64,000 nucleotides of DNA from Planctomycetota bacterium (GCA_020639295.1 JACKGY010000010.1:81001-145000), one strand, 5' to 3'. Counted from the first letter of the stretch, positions 30,794-42,796 are shown. Numbers and translations: made by a program. The notes: generated by a model not told the origin, from the sequence alone.

Positions 30794-30820
30794 ACGGCGG
30801 GGGAGGGGCTCGCGCCGTTC
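30792..30820 (+). terminator. Weak hairpin after pilC
   Basis: 8-bp perfect arms (30792-30799 and 30813-30820) with a 13-nt loop directly at the pilC stop. No T-tract follows, so it is more likely an attenuator or mRNA stabiliser. Confidence 0.3.
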
Positions 30821-30833
30821 CCCCGAGGTCGCC

Positions 30834-32408
<1,575 letters not shown>

Positions 32409-32412
32409 GACC

Positions 32413-32829
32413 ATGAGAAGCATAGACCTGAAGAGCGTGGCCCTGGCGGTGCTGGCGACGGTGCTGGTGATCGGCCATTTCAGCGACCGGGGGGCGACCG
32501 CCCAGGCCGGTCGCAACACCGACTCGAACCCGGACATGATCGCCGTCACGGGCGACTACGGCAACGGCACCTCCATCCTCTGGGTGATCGACACAAAAGA
32601 CCGCCAGCTCGCGGCTTACCGCAGCATCAACGGTTCCTCCATCGAGCTCGTCGGCGCCCGCAAGATCACCTGGGACCTCAAGCTCCAGGGCTTCCGCGAT
32701 CGGAGCCCCGAGGGCTACTCTCCGGCGGCTCTCGAGAAGCAGTACCTGGACTGGGAAGCGGGCCGCGTCCGGGGCAGCTCACCGGCCGGCGGAGCGCCCG
32801 AGAAAGCCGGGGAAGAGAAAGAAAAGTGA
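32413..32829 (+). CDS. Small exported protein of unknown function
   Basis: 138 residues from ATG 32413, 4 nt after the kinase stop. A signal peptide (1-31, ending ATAQA) is followed by a roughly 70-residue core (GTSILWVIDTKDRQLAAYR) and a charged low-complexity tail. The core repeats a strand pattern seen in Planctomycetota exported proteins with WVIDT motifs, but I could not assign a family. Position suggests co-transcription with the kinase, possibly as a periplasmic partner (inference). Confidence 0.65.
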   Translation: MRSIDLKSVALAVLATVLVIGHFSDRGATAQAGRNTDSNPDMIAVTGDYGNGTSILWVIDTKDRQLAAYRSINGSSIELVGARKITWDLKLQGFRDRSPEGYSPAALEKQYLDWEAGRVRGSSPAGGAPEKAGEEKEK

Positions 32830-32906
32830 CTTTTCAAAGTGCCGGGTCCGAGCGTAGACTGCCGCCGCAACGCTCGAAGGGAAATGCCTGTTAGAGGAGA
32901 GTTTCG

Positions 32907-33542
32907 GTGTCCGACAAGGAAGAGTTCATCTCCCTGGAGAAGGCCCTCAAGGAGCTCCGGCTCAAGGAAGAAGAGCTGAAGAGGCTCGTGTCGGAGGGTG
33001 AGATCCGCGCTTTCCGCGACGCGGACAAGATGAAGTTCAAGCGGGAAGACATCGAGAAGCTCAAGCAGGACACCGGGAAGACGATCAAGTTCCAGGACGA
33101 GTCCAGCGACACGCTGACCGATGATCTCCTCTTCGACGAGGAGGTCGAGGATCTCGACCTCGACGACGACGAGATCGGCATGGCCACCGCCCCGATCTCG
33201 AGCGACGAGACCTTCATCGACGATGCGCCCAAGTCGAAGCCGGCCGCGGCCAAGACCCGCGTCACCCGCGCTCAGTCCGAGGCCGCCGGCGCCTCCGCCG
33301 GTGGGGCCCGCAACAAGACCACCACGATCCGCCGTACCACCGGCCGCTCGACCCGCATCCGCGTCGAGGCGGAGCAGGCCGCCGGCCAGATCCACCCGGC
33401 CTTCATGGGCGTCGCCATCCTGATCGCGGTGATCCTCCTCCTCGCCTGCGGCATCTGGTACGACATCGCGCGCGACACCAAGTCCTCGTTCAGCGAGAAC
33501 ATCGCCGCGAAGTGCAACGAGATGATCGTCGGCAAGAAGTAG
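32907..33542 (+). CDS. Membrane-tethered excisionase/MerR-type helix-turn-helix protein
   Basis: 211 residues from GTG 32907, with AGAGGAGA 6 nt upstream. Residues 8-56 form a winged-helix excisionase/MerR-type domain (LKEEELKRLVSEGEIRAF, KFKREDIEKLK). A very acidic linker (65-95), a Ser/Thr/Arg-rich stretch (110-155) and one membrane helix (about 166-186, MGVAILIAVILLLACGIW) follow, then a short exported tail. A DNA-binding domain tethered to the membrane is unusual for this family. No partner gene is obvious. It could bind DNA or act as a protein-interaction module. Confidence 0.8.
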   Translation: MSDKEEFISLEKALKELRLKEEELKRLVSEGEIRAFRDADKMKFKREDIEKLKQDTGKTIKFQDESSDTLTDDLLFDEEVEDLDLDDDEIGMATAPISSDETFIDDAPKSKPAAAKTRVTRAQSEAAGASAGGARNKTTTIRRTTGRSTRIRVEAEQAAGQIHPAFMGVAILIAVILLLACGIWYDIARDTKSSFSENIAAKCNEMIVGKK

Positions 33543-33565
33543 CCCGATCGCGACCGAATCCTTCG

Positions 33566-33596
33566 AGGAGCCCGCGGACCGAGTTCGCGGGCTCCT
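33566..33596 (+). terminator. Terminator of the HTH-TM gene
   Basis: Perfect 11-bp stem (arms 33566-33576 and 33586-33596, 9-nt loop), 23 nt after the stop; weak T-tract (TTG). Confidence 0.6.
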
Positions 33597-33624
33597 TGCG
33601 TCGGAGCGGGGCGTCCCTCGCGGC

Positions 33625-33633
33625 TGATATCGT
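33625..33633 (+). promoter_or_regulatory. Extended -10 promoter candidate
   Basis: TGATATCGT (TGn then TATCGT), 33 nt before the OmpA-like gene and just after the preceding terminator. No clear -35. Confidence 0.4.
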
Positions 33634-33666
33634 CGCGACATCCGGATCAATCCCCGAGGTCATTCC

Positions 33667-34368
33667 ATGATCAAGTCGACCAAGCACAGAATCCTCTTCT
33701 TCCTGATCGCCCTCCTGCCTCTCGGTGCCTGCGTCTCGAGCGAACGCTACTCGGCGGCGAGCAACGAGATCGAGAACCAGGACGAGGTCATCCGCGGCCT
33801 GCGTGACGAGAACGGTCGCCTGGTGCGCGAGATGGAAGCCGCCCGCAACCAGCTCGAGCTGGCCCGCCTCGAGGTCGAACGCCTCAAGGGCAACGAGGCC
33901 GCCGTCGCCGAACTCCAGCGTCTGCGGGGCGAGTTCGAGAAGCTGAAGGGGCGCTACGAGAACCTCGATTCCGCCATCAGCGTCCGCCAGACGCCGGAAG
34001 GCACCGCGCTGTCGGTCGAGGGCGAGGTCCTGTTCGAGACCGCGAGCGACAAGATCTCCGAACGTGGCGCCGAGTTGCTGCGCAAGATCGCCGACCGGCT
34101 GCTCGAGGGCCAGGCGGCGATCCGCGTCGACGGTCACACGGACAACGTCCCGATCGTGCGCAACACGGGTCGCTATCCTCGCGGCAACCTGCAGCTCTCC
34201 GGAGCCCGCTCGCTTGCCGTCGCCTGGTTCCTGATCAAGGAATGCGGGCTGGCCGAGGATCGGGTCTACTACGCCGGCTACGGCGCCGAGCGCCCGGTCG
34301 CCAGCAACGACGACGAGGACGGCCGCCGCCGCAATCGTCGGGTCGAGATCATCCTCCTGGGCGAGTGA
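33667..34368 (+). CDS. OmpA-family peptidoglycan-binding lipoprotein
   Basis: 233 residues. Lipobox LPLGAC (about 17-22) ends the signal peptide. A coiled coil (about 32-100) precedes an OmpA_C domain (about 110-230) with VDGHTDNVPI, LQLSGARSLAVAWFL, YGAERPVASN and the final RRNRRVEI. It should tether the outer membrane to peptidoglycan. The stop overlaps the next start by one base (TGATG), so the SUMF1-like gene is coupled. MotB is a less likely alternative because the N-terminus is a lipobox, not a plug helix. Confidence 0.92.
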   Translation: MIKSTKHRILFFLIALLPLGACVSSERYSAASNEIENQDEVIRGLRDENGRLVREMEAARNQLELARLEVERLKGNEAAVAELQRLRGEFEKLKGRYENLDSAISVRQTPEGTALSVEGEVLFETASDKISERGAELLRKIADRLLEGQAAIRVDGHTDNVPIVRNTGRYPRGNLQLSGARSLAVAWFLIKECGLAEDRVYYAGYGAERPVASNDDEDGRRRNRRVEIILLGE

Positions 34369-35528
34369 TGGGGCGCGGCGGAGGATTCATCGGTCCCCGG
34401 CGTCTCCTCCTGCTGGTTGCCGCGGCGGCCTTCGCCGCCTGGACGCTCCTGGCCCGGCCGACGCCGGTTCCCTTCGTCGGCACCGACCTCGCCGACATGG
34501 TCGAAGTTCCGGCCGGCAGCTTCAGCGCCGCCGGCCGGGTCTTCGAGGTGGAGGGCTACTGGATCGACCGCTTCGAGGTGAGCGAGGCCGACTGGGCCCG
34601 CTATGTCGCCGAGACCGGCGCCGAGCCCCTGCCCATCCCGGCCGGCGTCGCCAGCGATCCCGACTATCCGGCCCGCTTCGTCGACGCCGCGGCGGCCGAA
34701 GCCTACGCCCGACACAATCTCAAGCGCCTGCCCAACAACCTGGAGTGGGAACGGGCCTCGCAGGGGCCCGGGGGATCGGCCCTGCCCTGGGGCGAGGCCT
34801 ACCTGCCGGCCGCCAACACCCAGGAGGTCTGGGCCGGCCGCGGTTTTCTCGGCTGGGGCGTCACCCGGGTCGGCACCTTCGAGCGCGGGCGCAGCGCCGC
34901 GGGTTGCTACGACATGATCGGCAACGTCTGGGAGTGGACCACCAGCGACTGGTCCGAGGCCCTCCGCCTCCGCCTGGCCGGCGATCCGATTCCGGAGCCG
35001 TCCACGGCCCGACGGGGTGTCGCTCTCGTGCCCCAGGACCCCCTGCGGCTCTTCCCCTGGTTGTGGCAGGCGGAGGACTGGCGCAACCTCCTGGTCATGC
35101 TCCGGCAGCTCGAGGAGGGCGACGTCGGACCCGGCTTTGGCGGCCGCGGCGCTCGATTTCGGCCGGAATCCAGCTATCGTGGCATGCGCTTGGTCCGAGG
35201 GGGCTCCTTCAAGACCTCGATCCGCGGCGCCAGTCCGGAGCTCGAGCGCCTGGACGCCGAGCAGACGCTCGGCTGGGATCTCGGTTTCCGCTGCGCCATC
35301 TCCGGACGGGAGGTGGAGCTGCAAGCCCGGCTCCGCGAGGCCTTCGCCGACCTGGGCTGGCGTGATCCCCTGCACTACCTCTTCGCGGTCCTGCCCGCGC
35401 GGAGGAAGATCCTGGACCTCGGCCCCGGGGTCCTGCCTCACCTCCTGCGGACGCGGGCGCGCTGCGAGGACGAGACCGTCGCTGCCCGTCTCGACGACCT
35501 GATCGAAGCCATCGGAAGCGAACGGTGA
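34368..35528 (+). CDS. SUMF1/FGE-like domain membrane protein without the catalytic cysteine
   Basis: 386 residues from ATG 34368. One N-terminal membrane helix (about 12-30), then an FGE-sulfatase (SUMF1) fold: MVEVPAGSF, YWIDRFEVS, RLPNNLEWERA, GCYDMIGNVWEWTTS and RLVRGGSFKTSIRG. True formylglycine-generating enzymes have Cys near the GGSW/LCxxYCxRYR region; here it reads RGGSFKTSIRGAS, so sulfatase maturation is unlikely. Many SUMF1-like domains bind ligands instead. The last base quartet (GTGA) is also the start of rsmA. Confidence 0.85.
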   Translation: MGRGGGFIGPRRLLLLVAAAAFAAWTLLARPTPVPFVGTDLADMVEVPAGSFSAAGRVFEVEGYWIDRFEVSEADWARYVAETGAEPLPIPAGVASDPDYPARFVDAAAAEAYARHNLKRLPNNLEWERASQGPGGSALPWGEAYLPAANTQEVWAGRGFLGWGVTRVGTFERGRSAAGCYDMIGNVWEWTTSDWSEALRLRLAGDPIPEPSTARRGVALVPQDPLRLFPWLWQAEDWRNLLVMLRQLEEGDVGPGFGGRGARFRPESSYRGMRLVRGGSFKTSIRGASPELERLDAEQTLGWDLGFRCAISGREVELQARLREAFADLGWRDPLHYLFAVLPARRKILDLGPGVLPHLLRTRARCEDETVAARLDDLIEAIGSER

Positions 35529-36439
35529 CCGAAACGAGCCCTGCCCCCGAGACCCCGAGCGAGCTGAAGTCGCTCCTCTCCGCCCACGGCCTGGCGCCGA
35601 ACAAGCGCTATGGTCAGAACTTCCTGGTCGAGCCGCGGATCCTCGACTTCATCATGCGTCAGGCCGAGATCGCCGAGACGGACATCGTGCTCGAGGTCGG
35701 CACCGGCGCCGGCACCTTGACCGGTCGTCTGGCCCTCGATGCCGGTTTCGTGATCACCGTGGAGATCGACGCCGGCCTGCATTCGCTGGCGCGAGACGTC
35801 CTCGGCAATTCCGAGAACGTCCGCTTCGTCCACGGCGACATCATGGCCAGCAAGACCCGGCTGAACGACGAGGTCTGCACCAAGCTGGACCAGGCCCTCG
35901 TCGACCCGGCGCTGAACGACTTCAAGGTCGTGGCCAACCTGCCTTACAACATCAGCACGCCCTTCCTCAGCTCGCTCTTCGTGCGCTACGGCGCGCCCGA
36001 CCTGATGATCCTCATGGTCCAGAAGGAGCTGGCCGAGAACCTCGGGGCCGAGCCGGGCACCAAGGACTACGGGCCCCTCGGCATCCTCACGCGTCTGCTG
36101 GCGGAGGTCGACGTGCTGAAGGTCCTGTCCCGGGAGGTCTTCTATCCCAAGCCGAAGGTCGAATCGGCGATCGTCCGGATCCGCGGCAAGGGCATCGATC
36201 CGCCGCCGGTCCTGCGCGCCTTCCCTCTGGTGCGTTTCCTGTTCAGCGAGCGGCGGAAGGCGCTCAAGGGGCTCCTGCGCAAGCTGCCGGCCGTGATCGG
36301 TGGCCCGCTGAGCGAGGCGCTGGTGGATCAGGTCCTCACCCGGACCGGCCTGACCGGACAGGAGCGGGCCGAGGCCCTCGAGCCCGAGCTCTTCCTGAAG
36401 CTCGAACGCGCCCTCGCGGAGGTGCTCGAGGAGGACTGA
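35525..36439 (+). CDS. rsmA: 16S rRNA adenine dimethyltransferase RsmA/KsgA
   Basis: 304 residues from GTG 35525, overlapping the previous stop by 4 nt. It dimethylates A1518/A1519 of 16S rRNA, a late 30S maturation step. Motifs: KRYGQNFLVEP, SAM site LEVGTGAGTLTGRLA, and the catalytic NLPYNIS. The C-terminal helical domain is complete. The gene is 2 nt before dnaG, a compact ksgA-dnaG-rpoD arrangement. Confidence 0.95.
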   Translation: MTETSPAPETPSELKSLLSAHGLAPNKRYGQNFLVEPRILDFIMRQAEIAETDIVLEVGTGAGTLTGRLALDAGFVITVEIDAGLHSLARDVLGNSENVRFVHGDIMASKTRLNDEVCTKLDQALVDPALNDFKVVANLPYNISTPFLSSLFVRYGAPDLMILMVQKELAENLGAEPGTKDYGPLGILTRLLAEVDVLKVLSREVFYPKPKVESAIVRIRGKGIDPPPVLRAFPLVRFLFSERRKALKGLLRKLPAVIGGPLSEALVDQVLTRTGLTGQERAEALEPELFLKLERALAEVLEED

Positions 36440-36441
36440 GC

Positions 36442-38418
36442 GTGCCTGGTCGCATCCGGAACGAGACCGTGGAGCGGGTACGCGAGGCGACCGACATCGG
36501 CGACCTCGTCGGCTCCTACGTCGCCCTCAAGCGATCCGGACGCAACATGAAGGGTCTCTGTCCCTTCCATGACGAGAAGACGCCCAGCTTCTCGGTGATG
36601 CCCGATCGCGGCCGCTATCACTGTTTCGGTTGCGGAGAGCGCGGCAACGTCTTCGACTTCGTGATGGCGCTCGACCACCTGACCTTTCCCGAGGCGGTCG
36701 AGATGCTGGCGGACAAGGCCGGCATTCCGATCGAGCGGGAAGAGGGCGGCGAACCGCGGCGCGAAGGCAGCTCGAAGCAGGATCTCTATCGCCTCAATCG
36801 CTGGGCGGCGGAGTTCTTCCGGCGTCGCCTGGCCTCGCCCCAGGGCGAGACCTGTCGCGCCTATCTCGCGCGCCGCGGCCTCGACGCCGCGAGCCAGGAG
36901 GAATTCGGGCTGGGCTACGCCCCGGCTTCCTGGGACGCCCTGGTGACCGCGGCCGCGCGCAAGGGCATCGGCGAGAAGCTGCTCCTCGAGGCCGGGCTCG
37001 CCAAACCGCGGGAGAACCGGGCCGGTTGCTACGATGCCTTCCGTGACCGCCTGATCTTCCCGATCCGCGACGCCTTGGACCGGATCATCGGTTTCGGCGG
37101 TCGCAGCCTCGACGGCTCGGAGCCGAAGTACCTGAACTCGCCCGAGACGCCCGTCTTCTCCAAGCGCCGCAGCCTCTACGGCCTCGACCGCCTGCGCGGT
37201 CTGCGGCCCGAGGTCCCGCTCCTGGTGATGGAGGGCTACACCGACGTCATCATGTCGGTCCAGGCATCCGGGGCCCTGGCCGTGGCGACCCTCGGTACCG
37301 CCCTCACCGAGGAACACGCCCGGCTCCTGGCCCGTTACAGCGAGCGGATCATCCTGGTCTACGATGGCGACGCCGCCGGTCGGAAGGCGGCCGAGCGCGG
37401 CGCCGAGCTGTTCACCGCGGCCGACCTGGAACTCGAGATCAGCCTCCTGCCCGGTGGCCAGGACCCCTGTGACTTCTTCGCCGAGCGTGGCACCGCCGGA
37501 CTCGCCGAACTGCTCGATCGCTCCTCGGATTCCTACGCCTTCGTCCTGGGCGAGGTGCGCGAACGCCACGACCTGGCGGACATCGCCGGCAAGGTCCGCG
37601 CCGCCGACGAGCTTCTTGCCCTGGCCCGGGCCGCGGCCAACCCGGTCAAGCGCGTCCTGTTGCTGGAACGGATCGCCAAGGACCTCGGTCTGGGGCGGAC
37701 CATCCTCGAGGAGAGGCTGGCGGACCTGGGCGGCCCGCGGCCGGCGGGGCCCGGCGAGCCCCGTCCCTCCCCGGTGCCCGCGCCGAGGCGGGCGGCGGAA
37801 CCGGAGGTGGAGGAGGTCGAGGCGCCCAGGAGTCGGGCGGCCCGCAGGGCCGAGAAGCAGGTGCTCGAGGCGATCCTGAACGGGGCCGGAGGCGTCCATC
37901 CCTGGGCGACGAGGCTCGTTGCCGAGGATTTCTCCGCCGGGCCCTCCCGGCGGATCTTCGGCCTGCTCGCCCGGCGGTTCGCGAGCCAGGAGTCCTGCGT
38001 GGCCGACGCCGTCCTCTCGGACTGCGAGGATGAGCAGGACCGGCGCGTGCTCAACCAGCTCGTCGACGACGAGGACCGCGGCGAGATCCTCGCCCGGCAG
38101 CTCGAGGGAGCGGTCGACTTCCTGGTCCGCGAGCGGGGTCTGCGGGAACTCGCCGGTCTGAAACGGGCCGGCGTCACCCACGACAACTTCGCCGCGGTCG
38201 TGGATCGCCTGAAGGCGGCCAAGTCGGGCGGGGCGGCGGCCGAGAACGAGACCAAGGGGGCGCCGCCGGCGCGGCGCCCGGATCGGACCGAGAGGGTCCG
38301 GACGGAAGACGAGCCGAGCCCGGCGGCGGAATTCGCCGAGCCGGAGGAAGCCTGGGAGCTGGGGGAGGAGCCGGGTTGGTCCGGCGAGGGCGGCGACGAC
38401 GATCTCGACTACTTCTGA
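36442..38418 (+). CDS. dnaG: DNA primase
   Basis: 658 residues from GTG 36442. Zinc ligands C40, H43, C61, C64 (LCPFHDEK, CFGCGERG) start the protein. The TOPRIM catalytic core is present (VMEGYTDVIMS, YDGDAAGRKA). The C-terminal DnaB-interaction region is preceded by a Pro/Glu/Arg-rich linker (about 430-470). The extreme C-terminus (about 600-658) is acidic and low-complexity, an extra tail beyond most DnaG proteins. It primes Okazaki fragments. It lies upstream of rpoD, as in the macromolecular synthesis operon. Confidence 0.96.
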   Translation: MPGRIRNETVERVREATDIGDLVGSYVALKRSGRNMKGLCPFHDEKTPSFSVMPDRGRYHCFGCGERGNVFDFVMALDHLTFPEAVEMLADKAGIPIEREEGGEPRREGSSKQDLYRLNRWAAEFFRRRLASPQGETCRAYLARRGLDAASQEEFGLGYAPASWDALVTAAARKGIGEKLLLEAGLAKPRENRAGCYDAFRDRLIFPIRDALDRIIGFGGRSLDGSEPKYLNSPETPVFSKRRSLYGLDRLRGLRPEVPLLVMEGYTDVIMSVQASGALAVATLGTALTEEHARLLARYSERIILVYDGDAAGRKAAERGAELFTAADLELEISLLPGGQDPCDFFAERGTAGLAELLDRSSDSYAFVLGEVRERHDLADIAGKVRAADELLALARAAANPVKRVLLLERIAKDLGLGRTILEERLADLGGPRPAGPGEPRPSPVPAPRRAAEPEVEEVEAPRSRAARRAEKQVLEAILNGAGGVHPWATRLVAEDFSAGPSRRIFGLLARRFASQESCVADAVLSDCEDEQDRRVLNQLVDDEDRGEILARQLEGAVDFLVRERGLRELAGLKRAGVTHDNFAAVVDRLKAAKSGGAAAENETKGAPPARRPDRTERVRTEDEPSPAAEFAEPEEAWELGEEPGWSGEGGDDDLDYF

Positions 38419-38442
38419 CGGATCGACGCAAAGCCGCTTTTC

Positions 38443-38471
38443 TTGCCAATTTGGGCATTTGTTCCTAAAAC
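38443..38471 (+). promoter_or_regulatory. Promoter candidate for rpoD
   Basis: TTGCCA (38443-38448), 17-nt spacer, TAAAAC (38466-38471) in an unusually AT-rich island, 58 nt before rpoD. The -35 matches 5 of 6 and the -10 4 of 6. Confidence 0.55.
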
Positions 38472-38528
38472 GCCCGTTGCCATGCCGGTTCCGCTGCACC
38501 CCAGGCAAGACAGAGATCGAGAGGCCAG

Positions 38529-40199
<1,671 letters not shown>

Positions 40200-40202
40200 C
40201 CC

Positions 40203-40228
40203 GGAGCCCGGACGCGAGTCCGGGCTCC
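40203..40228 (+). terminator. Terminator of rpoD
   Basis: Perfect 11-bp stem with a 4-nt loop (arms 40203-40213 and 40218-40228), followed by TCGCTTTT. Confidence 0.8.
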
Positions 40229-40254
40229 TCGCTTTTCTGCCAGGAGGACCTGCG

Positions 40255-40995
40255 ATGACGATCAATCCGGAAGGGTCGGGCGAGGGACGGAACCTCGATG
40301 CCGGCATGCTCGCGGTGCTCCACCGGCTGATGGCCGCCGATCGCGACATCGCGCAGGCCCATGCCAGCCTCGATCGTCGGCCGAAGGAGCTGGATCTGAA
40401 GCGGCGCGAGGTTGCCACGCAGGAGGCGGCCGTCCGGACCGCGACCGATACCGTCAAGGTGGCGCAGAAGCGGATCGACAGGAAGTCACTCGAGAGCGAC
40501 GCCCTCGAGGCGGACGTCAAGAAGCTCGAAGGCCAGCTCTTCAGCCTGAAGACGAACGACGAATTCGAGGCGATGAAGCACCAGATCGCCCAGCGTCGCG
40601 AGAAGGACGACCTGATCCAGACCGAGGTGCTGGAGCTGCTCGAAGCCCTCGAGACCCTGAAGGCCGACGAGGCCGGCGAGAAGGACAAGCTCCGCGCTCT
40701 CCAGGCCAACCTGGCCAAGGCCGAGGAGCGGGTGAGGGCCGAGCTGGCCGTGGCCGAGACCGAGGTGATGGCCAAGGAGGAAGCGCGTCAGGCGCTCCGC
40801 GACCAGTTGTCGGAGGACCTTCGGGCCCTCTACGACGTCGCCCACGAGCGCCGCGGGAGCGGCGTCGCCCGTCTCGTCGACCAGGTCTGCAAGGGCTGCG
40901 ACACCCAGGTGACCATGAACGTCCTCGGCGCGGTCATGGCCCGGAAGCTGACGCGCTGCCCGCATTGCCAGCGCATCCTCGTGCTCGAGAGCTGA
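40255..40995 (+). CDS. CdsZ-type coiled-coil zinc-ribbon protein
   Basis: 246 residues. Residues about 15-190 are a long antiparallel coiled coil (heptads of L/E/K). A C4 zinc ribbon at the C-terminus has VCKGCDTQV and RCPHCQRI. This matches COG1579/CdsZ, a widespread bacterial family tied to translation and secretion in some studies, with no firm general function. It begins a new unit after the rpoD terminator. The next gene starts 11 nt after its stop. Confidence 0.85.
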   Translation: MTINPEGSGEGRNLDAGMLAVLHRLMAADRDIAQAHASLDRRPKELDLKRREVATQEAAVRTATDTVKVAQKRIDRKSLESDALEADVKKLEGQLFSLKTNDEFEAMKHQIAQRREKDDLIQTEVLELLEALETLKADEAGEKDKLRALQANLAKAEERVRAELAVAETEVMAKEEARQALRDQLSEDLRALYDVAHERRGSGVARLVDQVCKGCDTQVTMNVLGAVMARKLTRCPHCQRILVLES

Positions 40996-41005
40996 GGTCC
41001 GAATC

Positions 41006-42355
41006 GTGCCGCGCTGGCTGGTCCGCCTGATCCTCTACCCGCTTCACGAGATCCTCCGTGGGCGCAGCACCTACCGCTTCCTGCGCCGCTTCCGGAAGAC
41101 CGAGAAGCTCACGGTCGCGGAGGTCGAGCGCGGTCAGCTCGAACTCCTGCGCGACCTGGTGGCCCATGCCGCCGAACAGTCGCCCTACTGGCGCGCCTTC
41201 TTCGCCGCTTCCGGCATCGATCCCACGGGCGTCGGCTCACGGGCCAGGCTGCAGGAGCTGCCCTTCATGGACAAGGCCCTGATCCGGGAGCGCCGCGAGG
41301 AACTGGTGGCGGATTCCTGGCGCGAGAGGGTCTTCCGGCTCGAGACCGGCGGCTCTTCGGGTGTCCCACTCTCCTTCTACACCGACAAGGAGCGGGAGAG
41401 CTCGCAGCTGGCGGCCAAGGCTCGCGCCCGCGAGTGGTTCGGCATCCGTTTCGGCGATCACCAGATGGACCTCTGGGGTTCACCCATCGAACTCGGCGCG
41501 AACGACCGGCGACGGATCGCGAAGGACCGTCTGCTCAATTTCCGCCTCCTCTCGGCATTCCAGCTCTCCGACCAGAAGATGGCCGGCTTCCGCTCCGAAC
41601 TGGAGGGCCACCGGACGGAGTTCGTCTACGGCTACGCCAGCGTGCTGGCGCGTTATGCCCGGTTCCTTCGCGACCGAGGCGAGGATCTCCGGTCCCTGCG
41701 CCTGAAGGCGGCGATCGCCACGGCCGAGCTGCTCCTGCCGGAAGACCGCGAGCTCATCGGCGCGGTCTTCGGCTGCCCGGTGGTGAACGAGTACGGTTGT
41801 CGCGACGGTGGCTACATCGCGCAGAGCTGCCCGGAAGGGCGACTGCACCTAGCGGCCGACGCCGTGCTGGTCGAGGTGGTCGACGACGAAGGGAGAGCGC
41901 TGCCGTCGGGCGAGGTGGGCGAGATCGTCGTCACCAATCTCTGGTCCTACGGCATGCCACTGATCCGCTATCGACTCGGTGATCGCGCCGCGCTGCTCGA
42001 GGAGAGCTGCCCCTGCGGTCGCAGCCTGCCGCTTCTCGGCGATCTTCAGGGCCGCAAGACCGACACCCTGGTCACGGTCGACGGCAATCGCATCCACGGC
42101 CTCGGCGCGATGTACGTCTTGCGCGTCATGCCCGAGGTCGCGCGCTATCAGGTGATCCAGGACGCGCTCGATCACCTCGAGATCCTGGTGGTGGCGAATC
42201 CCGATGCGGACCTCGCGACCGCCGAAGCCACCATCCGGCGCGGTTTCGGCTCGTTGATGGGCCCCGACTGCCGACTGGACGTCCGATTCGTGGCCGAGAT
42301 CCCGGAGCTGGCATCCGGCAAGCTGCGCGCGGTCTGGAACAAGCTCGAGCCCTGA
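41006..42355 (+). CDS. PaaK/CapK-like adenylate-forming enzyme
   Basis: 449 residues from GTG 41006. It belongs to the phenylacetate-CoA ligase/CapK family: P-loop GGSSGVPLSFYTDKE, the EYGCRDGGYIAQSCPEG core motif, and the hinge MPLIRYRLGDRAAL. These activate carboxylic acids as acyl-adenylates. The substrate cannot be predicted: no CoA-pathway or capsule genes are adjacent, and CapK homologues act in polysaccharide export. It probably shares a transcript with the CdsZ-type gene. Confidence 0.85.
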   Translation: MPRWLVRLILYPLHEILRGRSTYRFLRRFRKTEKLTVAEVERGQLELLRDLVAHAAEQSPYWRAFFAASGIDPTGVGSRARLQELPFMDKALIRERREELVADSWRERVFRLETGGSSGVPLSFYTDKERESSQLAAKARAREWFGIRFGDHQMDLWGSPIELGANDRRRIAKDRLLNFRLLSAFQLSDQKMAGFRSELEGHRTEFVYGYASVLARYARFLRDRGEDLRSLRLKAAIATAELLLPEDRELIGAVFGCPVVNEYGCRDGGYIAQSCPEGRLHLAADAVLVEVVDDEGRALPSGEVGEIVVTNLWSYGMPLIRYRLGDRAALLEESCPCGRSLPLLGDLQGRKTDTLVTVDGNRIHGLGAMYVLRVMPEVARYQVIQDALDHLEILVVANPDADLATAEATIRRGFGSLMGPDCRLDVRFVAEIPELASGKLRAVWNKLEP

Positions 42356-42385
42356 TCGGGCCGTCCGGACCCGGGGCGGGGAAGG

Positions 42386-42409
42386 GGGGCGCTGCCCCCG
42401 CAGCGCCCC
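42386..42409. terminator. Bidirectional terminator (adenylate-forming enzyme gene and rnpB)
   Basis: 9-bp perfect stem with 6-nt loop (arms 42386-42394 and 42401-42409), between the plus-strand gene and the 3' end of the minus-strand RNase P RNA. Confidence 0.6.
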
Positions 42410-42411
42410 GT

Positions 42412-42793
42412 GCTTCGGGCGAGCCGTAAGCCGGGTCCTGTCCCTCGGGGGAGGTGACGGTCATTTATCTGGGGCGACGGTTACCCGGCGCCTCGAACGA
42501 CCTACCCTGGAGTCGAGGGAAACGGGCCGCTTCCCGAGGCCGGAGCCTCTCCTCCTCTATTTGGTCTTTCTCCGGAAGGGGTTTGCCGTGCCCGCCCTGT
42601 CACCAGGTCGGCGGTGAGCTCTTACCTCGCCGTTTCACCCTTGCCTGTGCCACCCGGAGGTCGCCATCGGCGGTTTGCTTTCTGTTGCACTTTCCGTGGC
42701 CTTCCGGCCCGTGGGCGTTACCCACCTTCCTGCCCTGTGGAGCCCGGACTTTCCTCGACGCCTGGGCGCCGCGACCGTCCTGCTCGCAAGCCG
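42412..42793 (-). ncRNA. rnpB: RNase P RNA component (bacterial type A)
   Basis: Read on the minus strand, this segment carries the invariant core of bacterial RNase P RNA. Near the 5' end is GAGGAAAGTCCGGGCTCC (complement of about 42745-42762). In the middle is ACAGAAAGCAAACCGCC, and near the 3' end GATAAATGACCGTC followed by ACCCGGCTTACGGC. The P1 helix can form between GCTTGCGAGC at the 5' end and GCTCGC-CCG-AAGC at the 3' end, which fixes the ends to within several bases. Length is about 380 nt, normal for type A. RNase P cleaves 5' leaders from tRNA precursors. Short reading frames in this stretch are not genes. Confidence 0.95.
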
Positions 42794-42796
42794 GGG

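Noticed and set aside
34368..35528. Formylglycine-generating enzyme
   Set aside because: Overall SUMF1 fold fits, but the catalytic Cys region is not conserved, so I call it SUMF1-like only.
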